Below, piece by piece: positions 8,065 to 17,667 of a stretch of DNA of 64,000 bases (the first letter of the stretch is position 1; every line of letters starts with the position of its first letter). This DNA comes from an uncultured Cyclobacteriaceae bacterium (GTDB lineage Bacteria > Bacteroidota > Bacteroidia > Cytophagales > Cyclobacteriaceae). A program made the position numbers and the translations under genes. Under the pieces are notes generated by a model that was given only the letters and a program-made list of their open reading frames with translations, made no database searches and was not told where the DNA came from. The DNA is taken from positions 62,001 through 126,000 of the forward strand of contig CAJQKV010000005.1 in assembly GCA_905479015.1 (NCBI GenBank). The letters are read 5' to 3'.

Positions 8065-10227
8065 ATGTCTAGAAAAAAGAAACCATCAAGTACTCATGGA
8101 AAAATCCCAAGGGTCAAAATAAATATAAAAGAAGAGGTCAAATTATATTTTCAAAACAGCCCCAAGGAGTCCTTTAGTTTCAGTCAGGTAGTCAAAGGTT
8201 TGAGAATACGAGATGGAAAGTCAAAAGAGTTTGTAAAGGAATTGTTGTTTAAAATGGAATCCGAAGGGCACTTGCGACGTGGACCTGATGGGCGATGGAT
8301 TACCGCCATAGAACCCACTTATTATGAGGGAACGGTTGATCATGTCAATCCCAAGTTTGCCTATATCATGGTGGCATCACTTCCCGATGATGTTTGGGTA
8401 AAATCCAAAGACTTGAATTTTGCCATGCACGGGGATACCGTTACTATTCAAATCATGAGCGCTGCAAAGGCCAGTCAACGACCCGAGGGGCGTGTGATTT
8501 CCATAGTTAAGCGGGCCAAAAACGAATTTGTAGGGCGACTTGAAGTATCTCAGAAATTTGGTTTTGTGGTATTGGATAGTAGAAATATTTTTTTCGACGT
8601 GATGGTCTACCCACAAAAATTTAAAGAGGCTACTCATAACGATAAGGTTTTAGTAAAGATTGATAAATGGCCCAATAAGGAAAATAAAAGTCCCCTTGGA
8701 AGTATAACCCATGTCTTGGGTCAAGCAGGAGAAAACAATACCGAGATTCACGCGATTATGGCAGAATATGGTCTGCCTTTCGAATTTTCCAAAAAAGTAG
8801 AAGCAGCGGCAGCGCTCATTCCTGTAGCCATCTCAAAAGAGGAAATAAATAAGCGAAGAGATTTTAGAAAAGAGGTCACGTTCACTATTGATCCCCACGA
8901 TGCCAAAGATTTTGATGACGCGTTATCTGTAAAAAAACTAGAGAATGGGCATGTTGAAGTAGGGATTCATATAGCGGATGTTTCTCATTATGTTACACCC
9001 GATTCGTTACTTGAAAAAGAAGCTTTTGAACGGGCGACTTCTGTTTATTTAGTGGATAGAACCATACCCATGTTACCGGAACAATTGTCCAATGGCCTGT
9101 GCTCATTGCGACCAAAAGAAGAAAAGTTAACCTTCTCGGCGGTTTTTGAAATCAATCATCAAGGAAAAGTATTTGATAAGTGGTTTGGAAGAACGGTCAT
9201 CTATTCGGATCGAAGATTTGCTTATGAAGATGCCCAAGAAATTATTGAGGGTAATGCGGGAGATTATCAAGAGGAAATATTACTCCTCAATGACCTCGCT
9301 GGAAAAATCCGGGAGCAGCGTTTCGCCAATGGAGCAGTAAACTTTGAATCAGTAGAAGTAAAATTCAGATTGGATGTGAAAGGGAAGCCTTTGGAAGTGA
9401 TACCCAAAGAGCGAAAAGAAGCTCACAAGATGATCGAAGAATTTATGCTCTTGGCCAATAGAGAGGTGGCTACTTTTATTTTTGATAAGAAAAAAGGGAA
9501 ACAACCAGAGGACAGTCTTCCTTTTGTATACCGAGTTCATAATGACCCTGACCCAGAAAAATTAGATAATTTTTCAAAGTTTGCCAGTAGGTTTGGGCAT
9601 CAACTTTTGACCCAAGGAAGGATCTCTAAAAATCTAAATAAATTATTGGCAGACATACAAGGTAAGCCAGAACAGCATGTATTGGAGTCCATAGCCATCA
9701 GGTCCATGGCCAAAGCACGGTACACCACAGATCCTAAGGGTCATTTTGGCTTGGCCTTTGAGCATTACACCCATTTTACTTCCCCCATTCGCAGGTATCC
9801 CGATGTAATGGTTCATAGGTTGCTTTGGGATTATTTGGAAGGAAAAAACCCTCCCAAAAAAGAGGCCATCGAACAAAAATGTATGCACTCATCAGAACGA
9901 GAGAAAAGGGCTGCAGAGGCAGAAAGAGCATCCATAAAATTCAAGCAGGTTGAATTTATGTCCGGAATGTTAGGAGAAACTTTTGATGGAATTGTATCAG
10001 GAGTGACTGAGTGGGGCTTATTTGTAGAAATTAGTGCCACCAAATGTGAAGGAATGATTAGAATTGCAGATATAGATCACGATCAGTTTCAATACGATGA
10101 AAAGCAATATCGGATCGTCGGCAGACGGACGGGAAAAATAATTTCTTTGGGGGATGAAATTCATGTCAAGGTGGTAAAAACAGACATAGACCGAAGAACG
10201 ATAGATTTGCTTTGGGTTGAAAAATAA
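8065..10227 (+). CDS. rnr: Ribonuclease R
   Basis: 720 residues, the usual length. A processive 3'-5' hydrolytic exoribonuclease that degrades structured RNA in the cytoplasm. Domains in order: N-terminal winged-helix-like segment (about 25-70), OB/cold-shock-type domains (about 85-230), RNB catalytic domain (about 255-590) with DAKDFDDALSV supplying the metal-binding aspartates and HYTHFTSPIRRYPD near its end, and a C-terminal S1 domain (about 637-718). There is no long lysine-rich tail as in E. coli RNase R. Third gene of the 6956-10227 operon. Confidence 0.95.
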   Translation: MSRKKKPSSTHGKIPRVKINIKEEVKLYFQNSPKESFSFSQVVKGLRIRDGKSKEFVKELLFKMESEGHLRRGPDGRWITAIEPTYYEGTVDHVNPKFAYIMVASLPDDVWVKSKDLNFAMHGDTVTIQIMSAAKASQRPEGRVISIVKRAKNEFVGRLEVSQKFGFVVLDSRNIFFDVMVYPQKFKEATHNDKVLVKIDKWPNKENKSPLGSITHVLGQAGENNTEIHAIMAEYGLPFEFSKKVEAAAALIPVAISKEEINKRRDFRKEVTFTIDPHDAKDFDDALSVKKLENGHVEVGIHIADVSHYVTPDSLLEKEAFERATSVYLVDRTIPMLPEQLSNGLCSLRPKEEKLTFSAVFEINHQGKVFDKWFGRTVIYSDRRFAYEDAQEIIEGNAGDYQEEILLLNDLAGKIREQRFANGAVNFESVEVKFRLDVKGKPLEVIPKERKEAHKMIEEFMLLANREVATFIFDKKKGKQPEDSLPFVYRVHNDPDPEKLDNFSKFASRFGHQLLTQGRISKNLNKLLADIQGKPEQHVLESIAIRSMAKARYTTDPKGHFGLAFEHYTHFTSPIRRYPDVMVHRLLWDYLEGKNPPKKEAIEQKCMHSSEREKRAAEAERASIKFKQVEFMSGMLGETFDGIVSGVTEWGLFVEISATKCEGMIRIADIDHDQFQYDEKQYRIVGRRTGKIISLGDEIHVKVVKTDIDRRTIDLLWVEK

Positions 10228-10236
10228 CCTATTTTG

Positions 10237-10258
10237 AAAGATTTGCTTGATCTTTTTT
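10237..10258 (+). terminator. Weak candidate terminator after rnr
   Basis: AAAGAT (10237-10242) can pair with ATCTTT (10250-10255) across a seven-base loop, followed by a short T run. The stem is only six AT-rich pairs, so the call is tentative; its position ten bases after the rnr stop supports it. Confidence 0.3.
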
Positions 10259-10347
10259 AAGATAGGGCTAATTTAGAACTGTGATGTCAGGGAGCAATAA
10301 ATTTTTCAGCGCCCTTTTTAATCACAGATTTAATACACATTAAATAA

Positions 10348-11322
10348 ATGGAATCAATAATCACCTTACGAAAATCAATTGATACGCGCTTGGTTCAATT
10401 AGAGGTAAAGGCGCAGCCTCGGAACCTTTATGAACCCATTGGCTACTTATTGGCTTTGGGTGGAAAAAGGTTTAGACCTTTGCTGGTTTTGTTGACTGCA
10501 CAGCTGCGAGGGACACAGAGCCCAAAAGCATTAGATCCGGCCTTAGCGGTCGAAGTGTTTCATAATTTTACCTTGATGCATGATGATATTATGGATGCGG
10601 CACCGCTCCGTAGAGGTCAGCCCTCAGTTCACAAAAAATGGAATCAAAATACCGCCATCTTAAGTGGCGATGCGATGTTCGTAAAAGCCTATCAACTCAT
10701 CACTAAGATCGATCCCAGTTACTTATTGTTGGCTATGGATCGATTTAATGAAACGGCTTTGCAAGTCTGTGAAGGTCAGCAATTGGATATGGATTTTGAG
10801 CAGATGGTTGATGTTTCTCAAGCAGATTATTTGGAGATGATTAGGTTGAAAACCGCGGTATTATTGGGTTTTAGTATGGAATTAGGAGGATTGATGGGTG
10901 GCTTTGGCCGTGAGGATCAAGAGCGACTCTATTTGGTGGGAGAAAACCTAGGGCTCGGCTTCCAGTTGATGGATGATTTGTTAGATGTTTACGGAGATCA
11001 ACAGAAGGTAGGTAAGCAAGTGGGGGGTGACATTATCGCCAATAAAAAAACATTTTTAATGATCAATGCTTTAGATCTTGCAGGAACCGATGCACGTAGC
11101 CAATTGAATGGCTGGATCAGTATAAGGGATGCAGATCCTATGGAGAAAGTAGCCGGCGTCAAGAATATCTTTGATGACTTGGAGATCCCCCAGCTAGTAA
11201 AAATAAAAATGGACGCTTATTTTGATGAGGCCTTTAGATTACTTAAAACCATTGATTGTGATAAAGAAGGCCTTGATGTTTTTAATAATTTTGCTAAAAG
11301 CTTGATTAAAAGAGAAGGTTAA
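10348..11322 (+). CDS. Trans-isoprenyl diphosphate (polyprenyl) synthase
   Basis: 324 residues. Condenses isopentenyl diphosphate with an allylic diphosphate to make a linear prenyl chain, used for menaquinone side chains or similar lipids. First aspartate-rich motif LMHDDIMDAAPLRRG (about residues 77-91), second FQLMDDLLDVYGD (about 206-218); GGKRFRPLLV supplies the IPP-binding Lys/Arg. Length fits long-chain (octaprenyl-type) or geranylgeranyl/farnesyl synthases; chain length cannot be fixed by eye. It is followed by a rhomboid gene 23 bases downstream, likely co-transcribed. Confidence 0.9.
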   Translation: MESIITLRKSIDTRLVQLEVKAQPRNLYEPIGYLLALGGKRFRPLLVLLTAQLRGTQSPKALDPALAVEVFHNFTLMHDDIMDAAPLRRGQPSVHKKWNQNTAILSGDAMFVKAYQLITKIDPSYLLLAMDRFNETALQVCEGQQLDMDFEQMVDVSQADYLEMIRLKTAVLLGFSMELGGLMGGFGREDQERLYLVGENLGLGFQLMDDLLDVYGDQQKVGKQVGGDIIANKKTFLMINALDLAGTDARSQLNGWISIRDADPMEKVAGVKNIFDDLEIPQLVKIKMDAYFDEAFRLLKTIDCDKEGLDVFNNFAKSLIKREG

Positions 11323-11345
11323 TAGGAGTAAAAGCAAATAATTAA

Positions 11346-11969
11346 ATGATGAGTTTAAATTTAATCATTATTGTGTTGACGGTATTGGTCAGTATTTATG
11401 CCCAGAACAATACGAATCTTTATGGCCAACTTATGATGAATCCACATGAGGTCATGAAGAAGCGCCAATATTGGAGACTGATTACTTCGGGTTTCGTCCA
11501 CGACGGCTATTCACATTTGGGGTTTAATATGTTTACACTGTACTTTTTTGGCGGTGCTGTGGAGCAATATTTCGGTTATATTTTGGGATCAAATGCGACC
11601 GTTGTATTTGTTTTTTTCTATCTGTCGGCCCTTGTTGTTTCGGATCTGCCAGGATTTTTTAAAAATAAAAATAGACCTGGATACAATACGCTAGGGGCCT
11701 CTGGAGCAGTTTCAGCTATGGTATTTGCAAGTATCATCTATGCCCCCTTGAATAGAATATGTCTTTTTGCAGTACTTTGTTTTCCTGGATTTATACTGGG
11801 CGTTATTTTTCTCATTTATTCTTTTACCCAAGGAAAAAACCTATCTCAAAACATCAACCATGAAGCCCATTTGTATGGCGCCCTGTATGGCATTGCTTTC
11901 AGTATTTGGGTTTATCCTGAGTCAGCAGCCATATTCTTAGAAAATATTTTAAGCTACAGCCCTTTTTAA
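11346..11969 (+). CDS. Rhomboid family intramembrane serine protease
   Basis: 207 residues with about six membrane helices and almost no soluble extension. Active-site serine in LGASGAVSAM, catalytic histidine in EAHLYGALYG, and the helix-2 H-L-x-x-N-M motif (GYSHLGFNMFTLYFFG) are all present, so it should be an active protease cleaving within or next to membrane segments. Two start ATGs are adjacent (11346 and 11349). It is the first of three rhomboid genes in the window. Followed by a strong bidirectional terminator. Confidence 0.9.
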   Translation: MMSLNLIIIVLTVLVSIYAQNNTNLYGQLMMNPHEVMKKRQYWRLITSGFVHDGYSHLGFNMFTLYFFGGAVEQYFGYILGSNATVVFVFFYLSALVVSDLPGFFKNKNRPGYNTLGASGAVSAMVFASIIYAPLNRICLFAVLCFPGFILGVIFLIYSFTQGKNLSQNINHEAHLYGALYGIAFSIWVYPESAAIFLENILSYSPF

Positions 11970-11975
11970 GCATAA

Positions 11976-12010
11976 AAAAACCCTACCCAAAATGAATGAG
12001 TAGGGTTTTT
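11976..12010. terminator. Bidirectional rho-independent terminator
   Basis: Eleven-base inverted repeat: AAAAACCCTAC (11976-11986) pairs with GTAGGGTTTTT (12000-12010), loop of 13 bases, with A/T tracts on both sides. It lies between the convergent rhomboid and FKBP genes and can serve both. Confidence 0.85.
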
Positions 12011-12024
12011 AAATGAGTTTGATT

Positions 12025-12690
12025 TTATGCTTCGATAGAAATCAGTTCGACTTCAAAAATTAATACAGATCTAGGAGGAATGGGACCTGACCCTCTTTCT
12101 CCATAACCCAATTCGTAAGGAATGGTAAGTTCAATTTTACCTCCTACATTGATGAGTTGTACTCCTTCGGTCCATCCGGGGATCACACCACTTAAAGGGA
12201 AAGAGATGGGCTCGCCGCGCTCGACAGATGAGTCAAAAACAGTTCCGTCTATCAATGTCCCAGTATAATGTACCGTAACGGTACTTTCAGCGGTGGGAAA
12301 TTCTCCTGTACCGGCCTGTAAAATTTTGTATTGAAGACCACTTGCGGTAGTTTCAACCCCTTCTTTAGAGGCATTTTCTTGAAGAAAAGCTACCCCTTCC
12401 TCCGCTAGGTTTTCGGTTTTTCTTTCGTTGAATGTCATATATACTTGTTGACATTGCTCCATAGTCAATTGACTGGTGTCGCTCAAGGCTTCTCTAAAAG
12501 CTGCGGTAGCCATGGCGATATCAATGTCTTCTAGCTGCGGTTTGATTTGTTCCGCCAGTAAGGCACCAAAACTGTAGCTTAAGCTATCTTTGAACGTTGT
12601 GAGTTGAACTTGTGCAGATGCTGATTTATCTGAACAATTTGAAAATAGAGCTACTATAGCCGCTAAAATCGAGATTTTAATTTTTTGCAT
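12025..12690 (-). CDS. FKBP-type peptidyl-prolyl isomerase, lipoprotein
   Basis: 221 residues from the ATG at 12690; the frame is open to 12756 but [19 protein letters not shown] is a good lipoprotein signal with Cys19, so the downstream ATG is chosen. After the signal comes an FKBP_N-like helical dimerisation segment (about 30-110) and a C-terminal FKBP catalytic domain with [24 protein letters not shown] and ELGYGERG. It should catalyse proline cis-trans isomerisation during folding of envelope proteins in the periplasm. A near-consensus -7 box (TATATTCG on the minus strand, about 12707-12714) lies about 16 bases upstream. Confidence 0.9.
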   Translation of the reverse strand: MQKIKISILAAIVALFSNCSDKSASAQVQLTTFKDSLSYSFGALLAEQIKPQLEDIDIAMATAAFREALSDTSQLTMEQCQQVYMTFNERKTENLAEEGVAFLQENASKEGVETTASGLQYKILQAGTGEFPTAESTVTVHYTGTLIDGTVFDSSVERGEPISFPLSGVIPGWTEGVQLINVGGKIELTIPYELGYGERGSGPIPPRSVLIFEVELISIEA

Positions 12691-12891
12691 GATCATAAAA
12701 TGAAATGCGAATATAATAGGTTTTAATTGAATTATTAAAAATGATGTTAAGATCAATACTTAAACGGCTTAAAATTCATTTAAGCTCAGGCCTTAAAAGA
12801 ATGCAATTTAAGATTTAAAATGGATTTCATTTAAGATTAAAAATGATCAATCTAAAAATCTGATTTAATTTGCACATCAAACGGAGCATTC

Positions 12892-14565
12892 ATGGAGCAA
12901 AACAAAAAAGAGTCATTAAATTTTATTGAGCAGCTTATAGAGGTAGATTTGAAGGAGGGCAAAGTTCAAAAGGTATCTACGCGTTTTCCTCCTGAGCCCA
13001 ATGGTTATTTACATATTGGTCACGCCAAATCGATTTGTTTAAATTTTGGAATTGCTCAAAAATATGGAGGTCAGTGCAATCTTAGATTTGACGATACAAA
13101 TCCTGAAAAAGAAGAAACTGAATATGTGGATGCTATCAAAGAAGACATTAAATGGCTAGGTTTTGATTGGGGGCCATCAGCCTATCATACTTCAGACTAT
13201 TTTGAACAGTTATATGAGTTCGCCGTTCGCTTGATTGAAAAAGGTACAGCTTACGTTGACGAGCTGAGTGCTGTTCAATTCAATGAGCTGAAAGGATCGC
13301 CGACTGAACCTGGTAAAGAAAGCCCATTTAGAAATCGACCGATTGAAGAAAGCCTTGAGATTTTTGAAGCCATGAAATCAGGAGGTTTTAAAGATGGAGA
13401 AAGGGTACTTCGGGCCAAAATTGATATGAGGAGCCCAAATATGCACATGAGAGATCCTATTTTGTATCGGATTAAGCACATCAAACACCATCGTACAGGG
13501 TCAAAATGGTGTATTTATCCTACCTATGATTTTGCACATGGACAGTCGGACAGCATGGAGCAAATTACCCATTCTCTTTGTACCCTCGAATTTGAGGTAC
13601 ACAGACCTCTATATGACTGGCTCATTAGGCAATTAGAAATTCATCCTTCAAAGCAGACAGAGTTTGCCCGATTAAATTTGAGTTATACGATTGTAAGCAA
13701 AAGAAGTCTTCGTGAATTGGTTGAAGGACAGTATGTTGCAGGTTGGGACGACCCCAGGATGCCCACGATTTCGGGTATTCGAAGAAGGGGTTTTACTGCC
13801 AAATCGATCAGAAAATTCACAGATACCATTGGAGTGGCGAGAAGAGATGGCATTACCGATGTAGCCTTATTGGAACATGCGGTACGTGAAGATTTAAATA
13901 AGACAGCCCATCGCATCTTTGGAATCATGGATCCCGTTAAGTTGATTATTACCAATTGGCCAGAGGGTCATCAGGAGATCATGACGGCTGAAAACAATCC
14001 GGAGGACGAAAACTCAGGTACTCGTGAGATGCCATTCACTCGTGAACTCTTCATTGACCGGTCAGACTTTATGGAAGATCCCCCAAGTCCCCGAAAATGG
14101 TTCAGATTGGGCCCTGACCGTGAAGTCCGCCTTAAAAAGGGCTACATCATTAAATGTACAGGATTTAAAAATTCTGAAAAAGGGGAAGTCATTGAAATCT
14201 ATGCTGAATACGATCCCAATACCAAGAGTGGCCAAGATACCAGTGGAAAAAAAGTAAAAGGAACCCTTGGTTGGGTATCAGCTCCACATGCGGTTTCGGC
14301 CGAAATACGAATGTATGATCGCTTATTTCTTACTGAAAATCTGAATAAGATTGATGATGACTTTAAAAATCATTTGAATCCAGATTCTTTGACCATCAAT
14401 ACTCAAGCGGTTTTGGAACCTTCTGTTCGGGATGCCCAAGTGGGCGATCAGTTTCAATTTGAACGGATAGGATATTTCAGGGTAGATGAAGACAGCCATT
14501 CAGAAAAGCTCATTTTCAATAGGACCCTCACCTTGAGAGACGGTTGGACCAAGAAAAACGATTAA
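12892..14565 (+). CDS. glnS: Glutaminyl-tRNA synthetase
   Basis: 557 residues, close to the E. coli length. Class I synthetase charging tRNA-Gln. HIGH motif in PPEPNGYLHIGHAKS (about 33-47), the GlnRS-type VSKR in place of KMSKS at about 268, and GWDDPRMPTISGIRRRG, which is characteristic of GlnRS rather than GluRS. The C-terminal half is the two-barrel anticodon-binding region. The presence of a true GlnRS suggests direct Gln-tRNA formation. The possible -7 sequence TTAATTTG (12863-12870) lies upstream. Confidence 0.95.
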   Translation: MEQNKKESLNFIEQLIEVDLKEGKVQKVSTRFPPEPNGYLHIGHAKSICLNFGIAQKYGGQCNLRFDDTNPEKEETEYVDAIKEDIKWLGFDWGPSAYHTSDYFEQLYEFAVRLIEKGTAYVDELSAVQFNELKGSPTEPGKESPFRNRPIEESLEIFEAMKSGGFKDGERVLRAKIDMRSPNMHMRDPILYRIKHIKHHRTGSKWCIYPTYDFAHGQSDSMEQITHSLCTLEFEVHRPLYDWLIRQLEIHPSKQTEFARLNLSYTIVSKRSLRELVEGQYVAGWDDPRMPTISGIRRRGFTAKSIRKFTDTIGVARRDGITDVALLEHAVREDLNKTAHRIFGIMDPVKLIITNWPEGHQEIMTAENNPEDENSGTREMPFTRELFIDRSDFMEDPPSPRKWFRLGPDREVRLKKGYIIKCTGFKNSEKGEVIEIYAEYDPNTKSGQDTSGKKVKGTLGWVSAPHAVSAEIRMYDRLFLTENLNKIDDDFKNHLNPDSLTINTQAVLEPSVRDAQVGDQFQFERIGYFRVDEDSHSEKLIFNRTLTLRDGWTKKND

Positions 14566-14640
14566 AAAAGAGGGGTTTTATTTGAACGGTTCGTCAATGG
14601 TCCGAAGATGGGTTAATTTCATTTTCTAAACGTAAATACC

Positions 14641-16830
14641 ATGAAAATAAAAATAGTTCTTTCGGTTATGCTGGTGTTGCAAAGTGTTTTGACCTTTGCT
14701 CAATCTTCCATTATCGGTTTTGAAGCCGATCAAGTGGGTCAACAAAAAGCTCTTGAAGCTGAATTTGATACAATGCTTTCAGCAGATAACCTAGATCAAT
14801 GGATGAAATTCATGTCCGCAGAGCCCCATTATCTGGGTACGGAGTATGGACGAAAAAATGCCGAATGGATGGTTAAGCAATTTAAATCATGGGGCTATGA
14901 AGCCAAAATAGAGACCTATCAGGTATTGTTCCCTTATCCAAAAGTACGTTTGCTTGAGTTGATAGCTCCTGAAAAATACAAGGCGAAATTGACTGCTGTT
15001 CCTGTCGCAGGCGATGCCTACACCGATCAAGGGGATGCCTTGTTGCCAAGTTATAATGCCTTTTCTACTGATGGCGATGTGACGGCGGAGCTCGTATTTG
15101 TTAATTACGGCATTCCGGCGGATTATGAGGAGTTAGAGAAAAGGGGGATAGATGTAAAAGGGAAAATTGTCATTGCCAAATACTATGGTTCATGGAGAGG
15201 GATCAAACCCAAATTAGCGGCAGAGAAAGGTGCCATTGGATGCATCATTTACTCAGACCCTAAGGATGATGGGTTTTATGCAGGTGACGTATACCCCAAA
15301 GGGGCTTTTAAAAATGCTACGGGCGTACAAAGGGGATCCGTAATGGATATGCCACTGTATCCTGGTGATGTCTTGACCCCTGGTTATGGAGCCACTAAGA
15401 ATGCCAAAAGACTCGATCGAAAGGATGCCCCTACCATTACAAAAATTCCGGTATTACCCATTTCATATGAAGATGCCCTGCCGTTGTTGGCCGCCCTTGA
15501 AGGGCAAGTGGCACCCCCCTCATGGCGAGGCGCGTTACCCATTACTTATCATATTGGACCTGGACCGGCTAAGGTTCATTTAAAGTTAACTTTTGATTGG
15601 CAGTTGAAGCCTGCTCATAATGTAATCGCTACTCTTAAGGGTACAGATTTTCCTGATCAATGGGTCATCAGAGGAAATCATCACGATGCTTGGGTTCATG
15701 GGGCTGCTGATCCTGTAAGTGGCATGGTCGCCTTGTTGGAGGAGGCTAGGGCAGTAGGAATGCTGGCAAAAGCAGGAAAAAAACCAAAAAGAACCCTTAT
15801 CTATTGTGCATGGGATGCTGAAGAGCCAGGTTTGATTGGCTCTACCGAATGGGTGGAGGATCATCTCGAAGAGCTGCAACAAAAAACGGTAGCCTACATC
15901 AACACAGATGGGAATGGCCGCGGATTTTTAGGGGCAGGGGGATCCCATTCCTTGCAGGCGATGGTAAAAGAGGTAGCGGCGGATGTGATGGATCCCCAAA
16001 AAGGCGTATCCGTGGCAGAACGACTTGGGGCTAGAGATTTATTGAATGGGGGCGATGGTAATCCGGGTTTGTATGCCTTAGGATCTGGTTCTGACTATAC
16101 GCCTTTTATTCAGCATGCAGGCATTGCAGCCCTGAATATTGGATTTGGAGGAGAAAATTCAGGAGGAGAATATCATACCATTTACGATACTTATGAGCAT
16201 TACAAACGATTCAAAGATCCTGACTTGGCTTATGGCATTGCGTTGGCGAAAACAGCGGGACGCATAGTTTTGAGATTGGCCAATGCTGAAGTATTGCCTT
16301 TTGAGTTTGGTGCATGGCATACGACCGTACAGGGTTATTTGACAGAAATTAATGCCTTGACAACCAACATGCGCGAGGCAGTTGAGCAACACAATGCCTT
16401 CATCGATAAAAAAGTATTTTCTTTAACTGCAGATCCGACCCAACCCTTTAAGCAGCCCATCAAGAAAGCCATCGTGCCCTACGTAGATTTTTCACCTTTG
16501 CACAATGCCTTGGCCCATCTTAAGGTTACTGTAGAGGCCCTCGGAGAAAAGTCACTCGTTTCCTTGACCTCCAAAGGTACCCTTAATGACAAACTCATGC
16601 ATGCTGAACAGGTTTTGACTTTTGCCTCAGGCCTACCTAGAAGGGGATGGTACCGGCATCAGATTTATGCACCGGGCTTTTACACGGGATATGGCGTTAA
16701 AACGCTTCCAGGCGTAAGAGAGGCGATCGAACAAGAAAATTGGGAGGAATGCCAGTCCCAGGTCACTATTTTGGCAACGACACTTCAAAATTTTGATGCC
16801 CACTTGCAGAGCATATTGGTTCTGAATTAA
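14641..16830 (+). CDS. M28 family zinc peptidase, glutamate carboxypeptidase II-like
   Basis: 729 residues with a Sec signal peptide (MKIKIVLSVMLVLQSVLTFA, cut before or after Gln21). Layout matches human GCPII/NAALADase: PA insert (about 150-270), M28 catalytic domain with zinc ligands in HHDAWVHGAADPVSG (about 345-359), DAEEPGLIGSTEW (about 391), an Asp in INTDGNG, and the last His in YHTIYDTYE (about 511), then a C-terminal helical TFR-dimerisation-like domain. A secreted or periplasmic exopeptidase acting on small peptides, possibly releasing C-terminal acidic residues. The stop overlaps the next ATG by one base, coupling it to an agmatinase-family gene. Confidence 0.9.
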   Translation: MKIKIVLSVMLVLQSVLTFAQSSIIGFEADQVGQQKALEAEFDTMLSADNLDQWMKFMSAEPHYLGTEYGRKNAEWMVKQFKSWGYEAKIETYQVLFPYPKVRLLELIAPEKYKAKLTAVPVAGDAYTDQGDALLPSYNAFSTDGDVTAELVFVNYGIPADYEELEKRGIDVKGKIVIAKYYGSWRGIKPKLAAEKGAIGCIIYSDPKDDGFYAGDVYPKGAFKNATGVQRGSVMDMPLYPGDVLTPGYGATKNAKRLDRKDAPTITKIPVLPISYEDALPLLAALEGQVAPPSWRGALPITYHIGPGPAKVHLKLTFDWQLKPAHNVIATLKGTDFPDQWVIRGNHHDAWVHGAADPVSGMVALLEEARAVGMLAKAGKKPKRTLIYCAWDAEEPGLIGSTEWVEDHLEELQQKTVAYINTDGNGRGFLGAGGSHSLQAMVKEVAADVMDPQKGVSVAERLGARDLLNGGDGNPGLYALGSGSDYTPFIQHAGIAALNIGFGGENSGGEYHTIYDTYEHYKRFKDPDLAYGIALAKTAGRIVLRLANAEVLPFEFGAWHTTVQGYLTEINALTTNMREAVEQHNAFIDKKVFSLTADPTQPFKQPIKKAIVPYVDFSPLHNALAHLKVTVEALGEKSLVSLTSKGTLNDKLMHAEQVLTFASGLPRRGWYRHQIYAPGFYTGYGVKTLPGVREAIEQENWEECQSQVTILATTLQNFDAHLQSILVLN

Positions 16831-17657
16831 TGCCCATACATCGCGCCAAAACATCCACCCTCAAGCTTGGGGATATTGCTCTTATAGGTATCCCCTTTGA
16901 TGATCATTCTTCTTTTCTCAAAGGGCCAGCCAAGGCACCCCCATTGATCATCGAGGCCATTGAGAGTGACTCGGCCAATTATTTTACCGAGGACTTGATG
17001 GATTTAGCGGATCATTCGGATGTTTGTTGGTTGGGCAATGCCCCACTCCAAGATTATTTTGATATTGAGTCCATCATTGCTGAGATTTTAAAGGGGGGGG
17101 CGATTCCTTTTTCGATAGGCGGTGATCATTCGATTACCTATCCGATTCTGCGGGCCATGTCAGCTTCTTACCCTAGTTTAAGTATTCTGCATTTTGATGC
17201 CCATGGGGATTTATATGATTCATTGGGAGGGAATCGGCATTCACATGCGAGCCCCTTTGCTCGAATTATGGAAGAGGGCTTGGCGCAAGCATTGACACAG
17301 GTAGGTATTCGGACCTTGAATGATCATCAACAAACGCAAGTCAGTAAGTTTGGTGTAAAGGTCATAGACATGAGAAATTGGTCACCGGACATAGATTTAA
17401 ATTTATCGGGACCCGTTTATTTAAGTTTTGATATGGATGTACTCGATCCTGCCTTTGCGCCTGGAGTTTCTCATCATGAGCCCGGAGGCTTCACTACCCG
17501 AGAGGTATTGCGGATGATACAAAAACTTGATTTAAATATTGTGGGCCTTGACCTAGTTGAGTACAATCCTGATCGTGACCTCAATGGGGTTACCGCCATG
17601 ACGGCGGCAAAAATTATTAAGGAGTTACTGGCAAAGCTGCTTTCATTTCAAAAGTAA
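16830..17657 (+). CDS. Agmatinase/arginase family ureohydrolase
   Basis: 275 residues. All binuclear manganese motifs are present: GGDHS (about 97-101), HFDAHGDLYD (about 124-133) and SFDMDVLDPAFAPG (about 198-211). The enzyme hydrolyses a guanidino or formimino group, releasing urea or formamide; agmatinase, arginase, formimidoylglutamase and guanidinobutyrase cannot be separated by these motifs. Coupled by a one-base overlap to the M28 peptidase, which suggests nitrogen recovery from peptide-derived basic amino acids (inference). No histidine-degradation genes are nearby. Confidence 0.85.
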   Translation: MPIHRAKTSTLKLGDIALIGIPFDDHSSFLKGPAKAPPLIIEAIESDSANYFTEDLMDLADHSDVCWLGNAPLQDYFDIESIIAEILKGGAIPFSIGGDHSITYPILRAMSASYPSLSILHFDAHGDLYDSLGGNRHSHASPFARIMEEGLAQALTQVGIRTLNDHQQTQVSKFGVKVIDMRNWSPDIDLNLSGPVYLSFDMDVLDPAFAPGVSHHEPGGFTTREVLRMIQKLDLNIVGLDLVEYNPDRDLNGVTAMTAAKIIKELLAKLLSFQK

Positions 17658-17667
17658 TTTTAATCTA

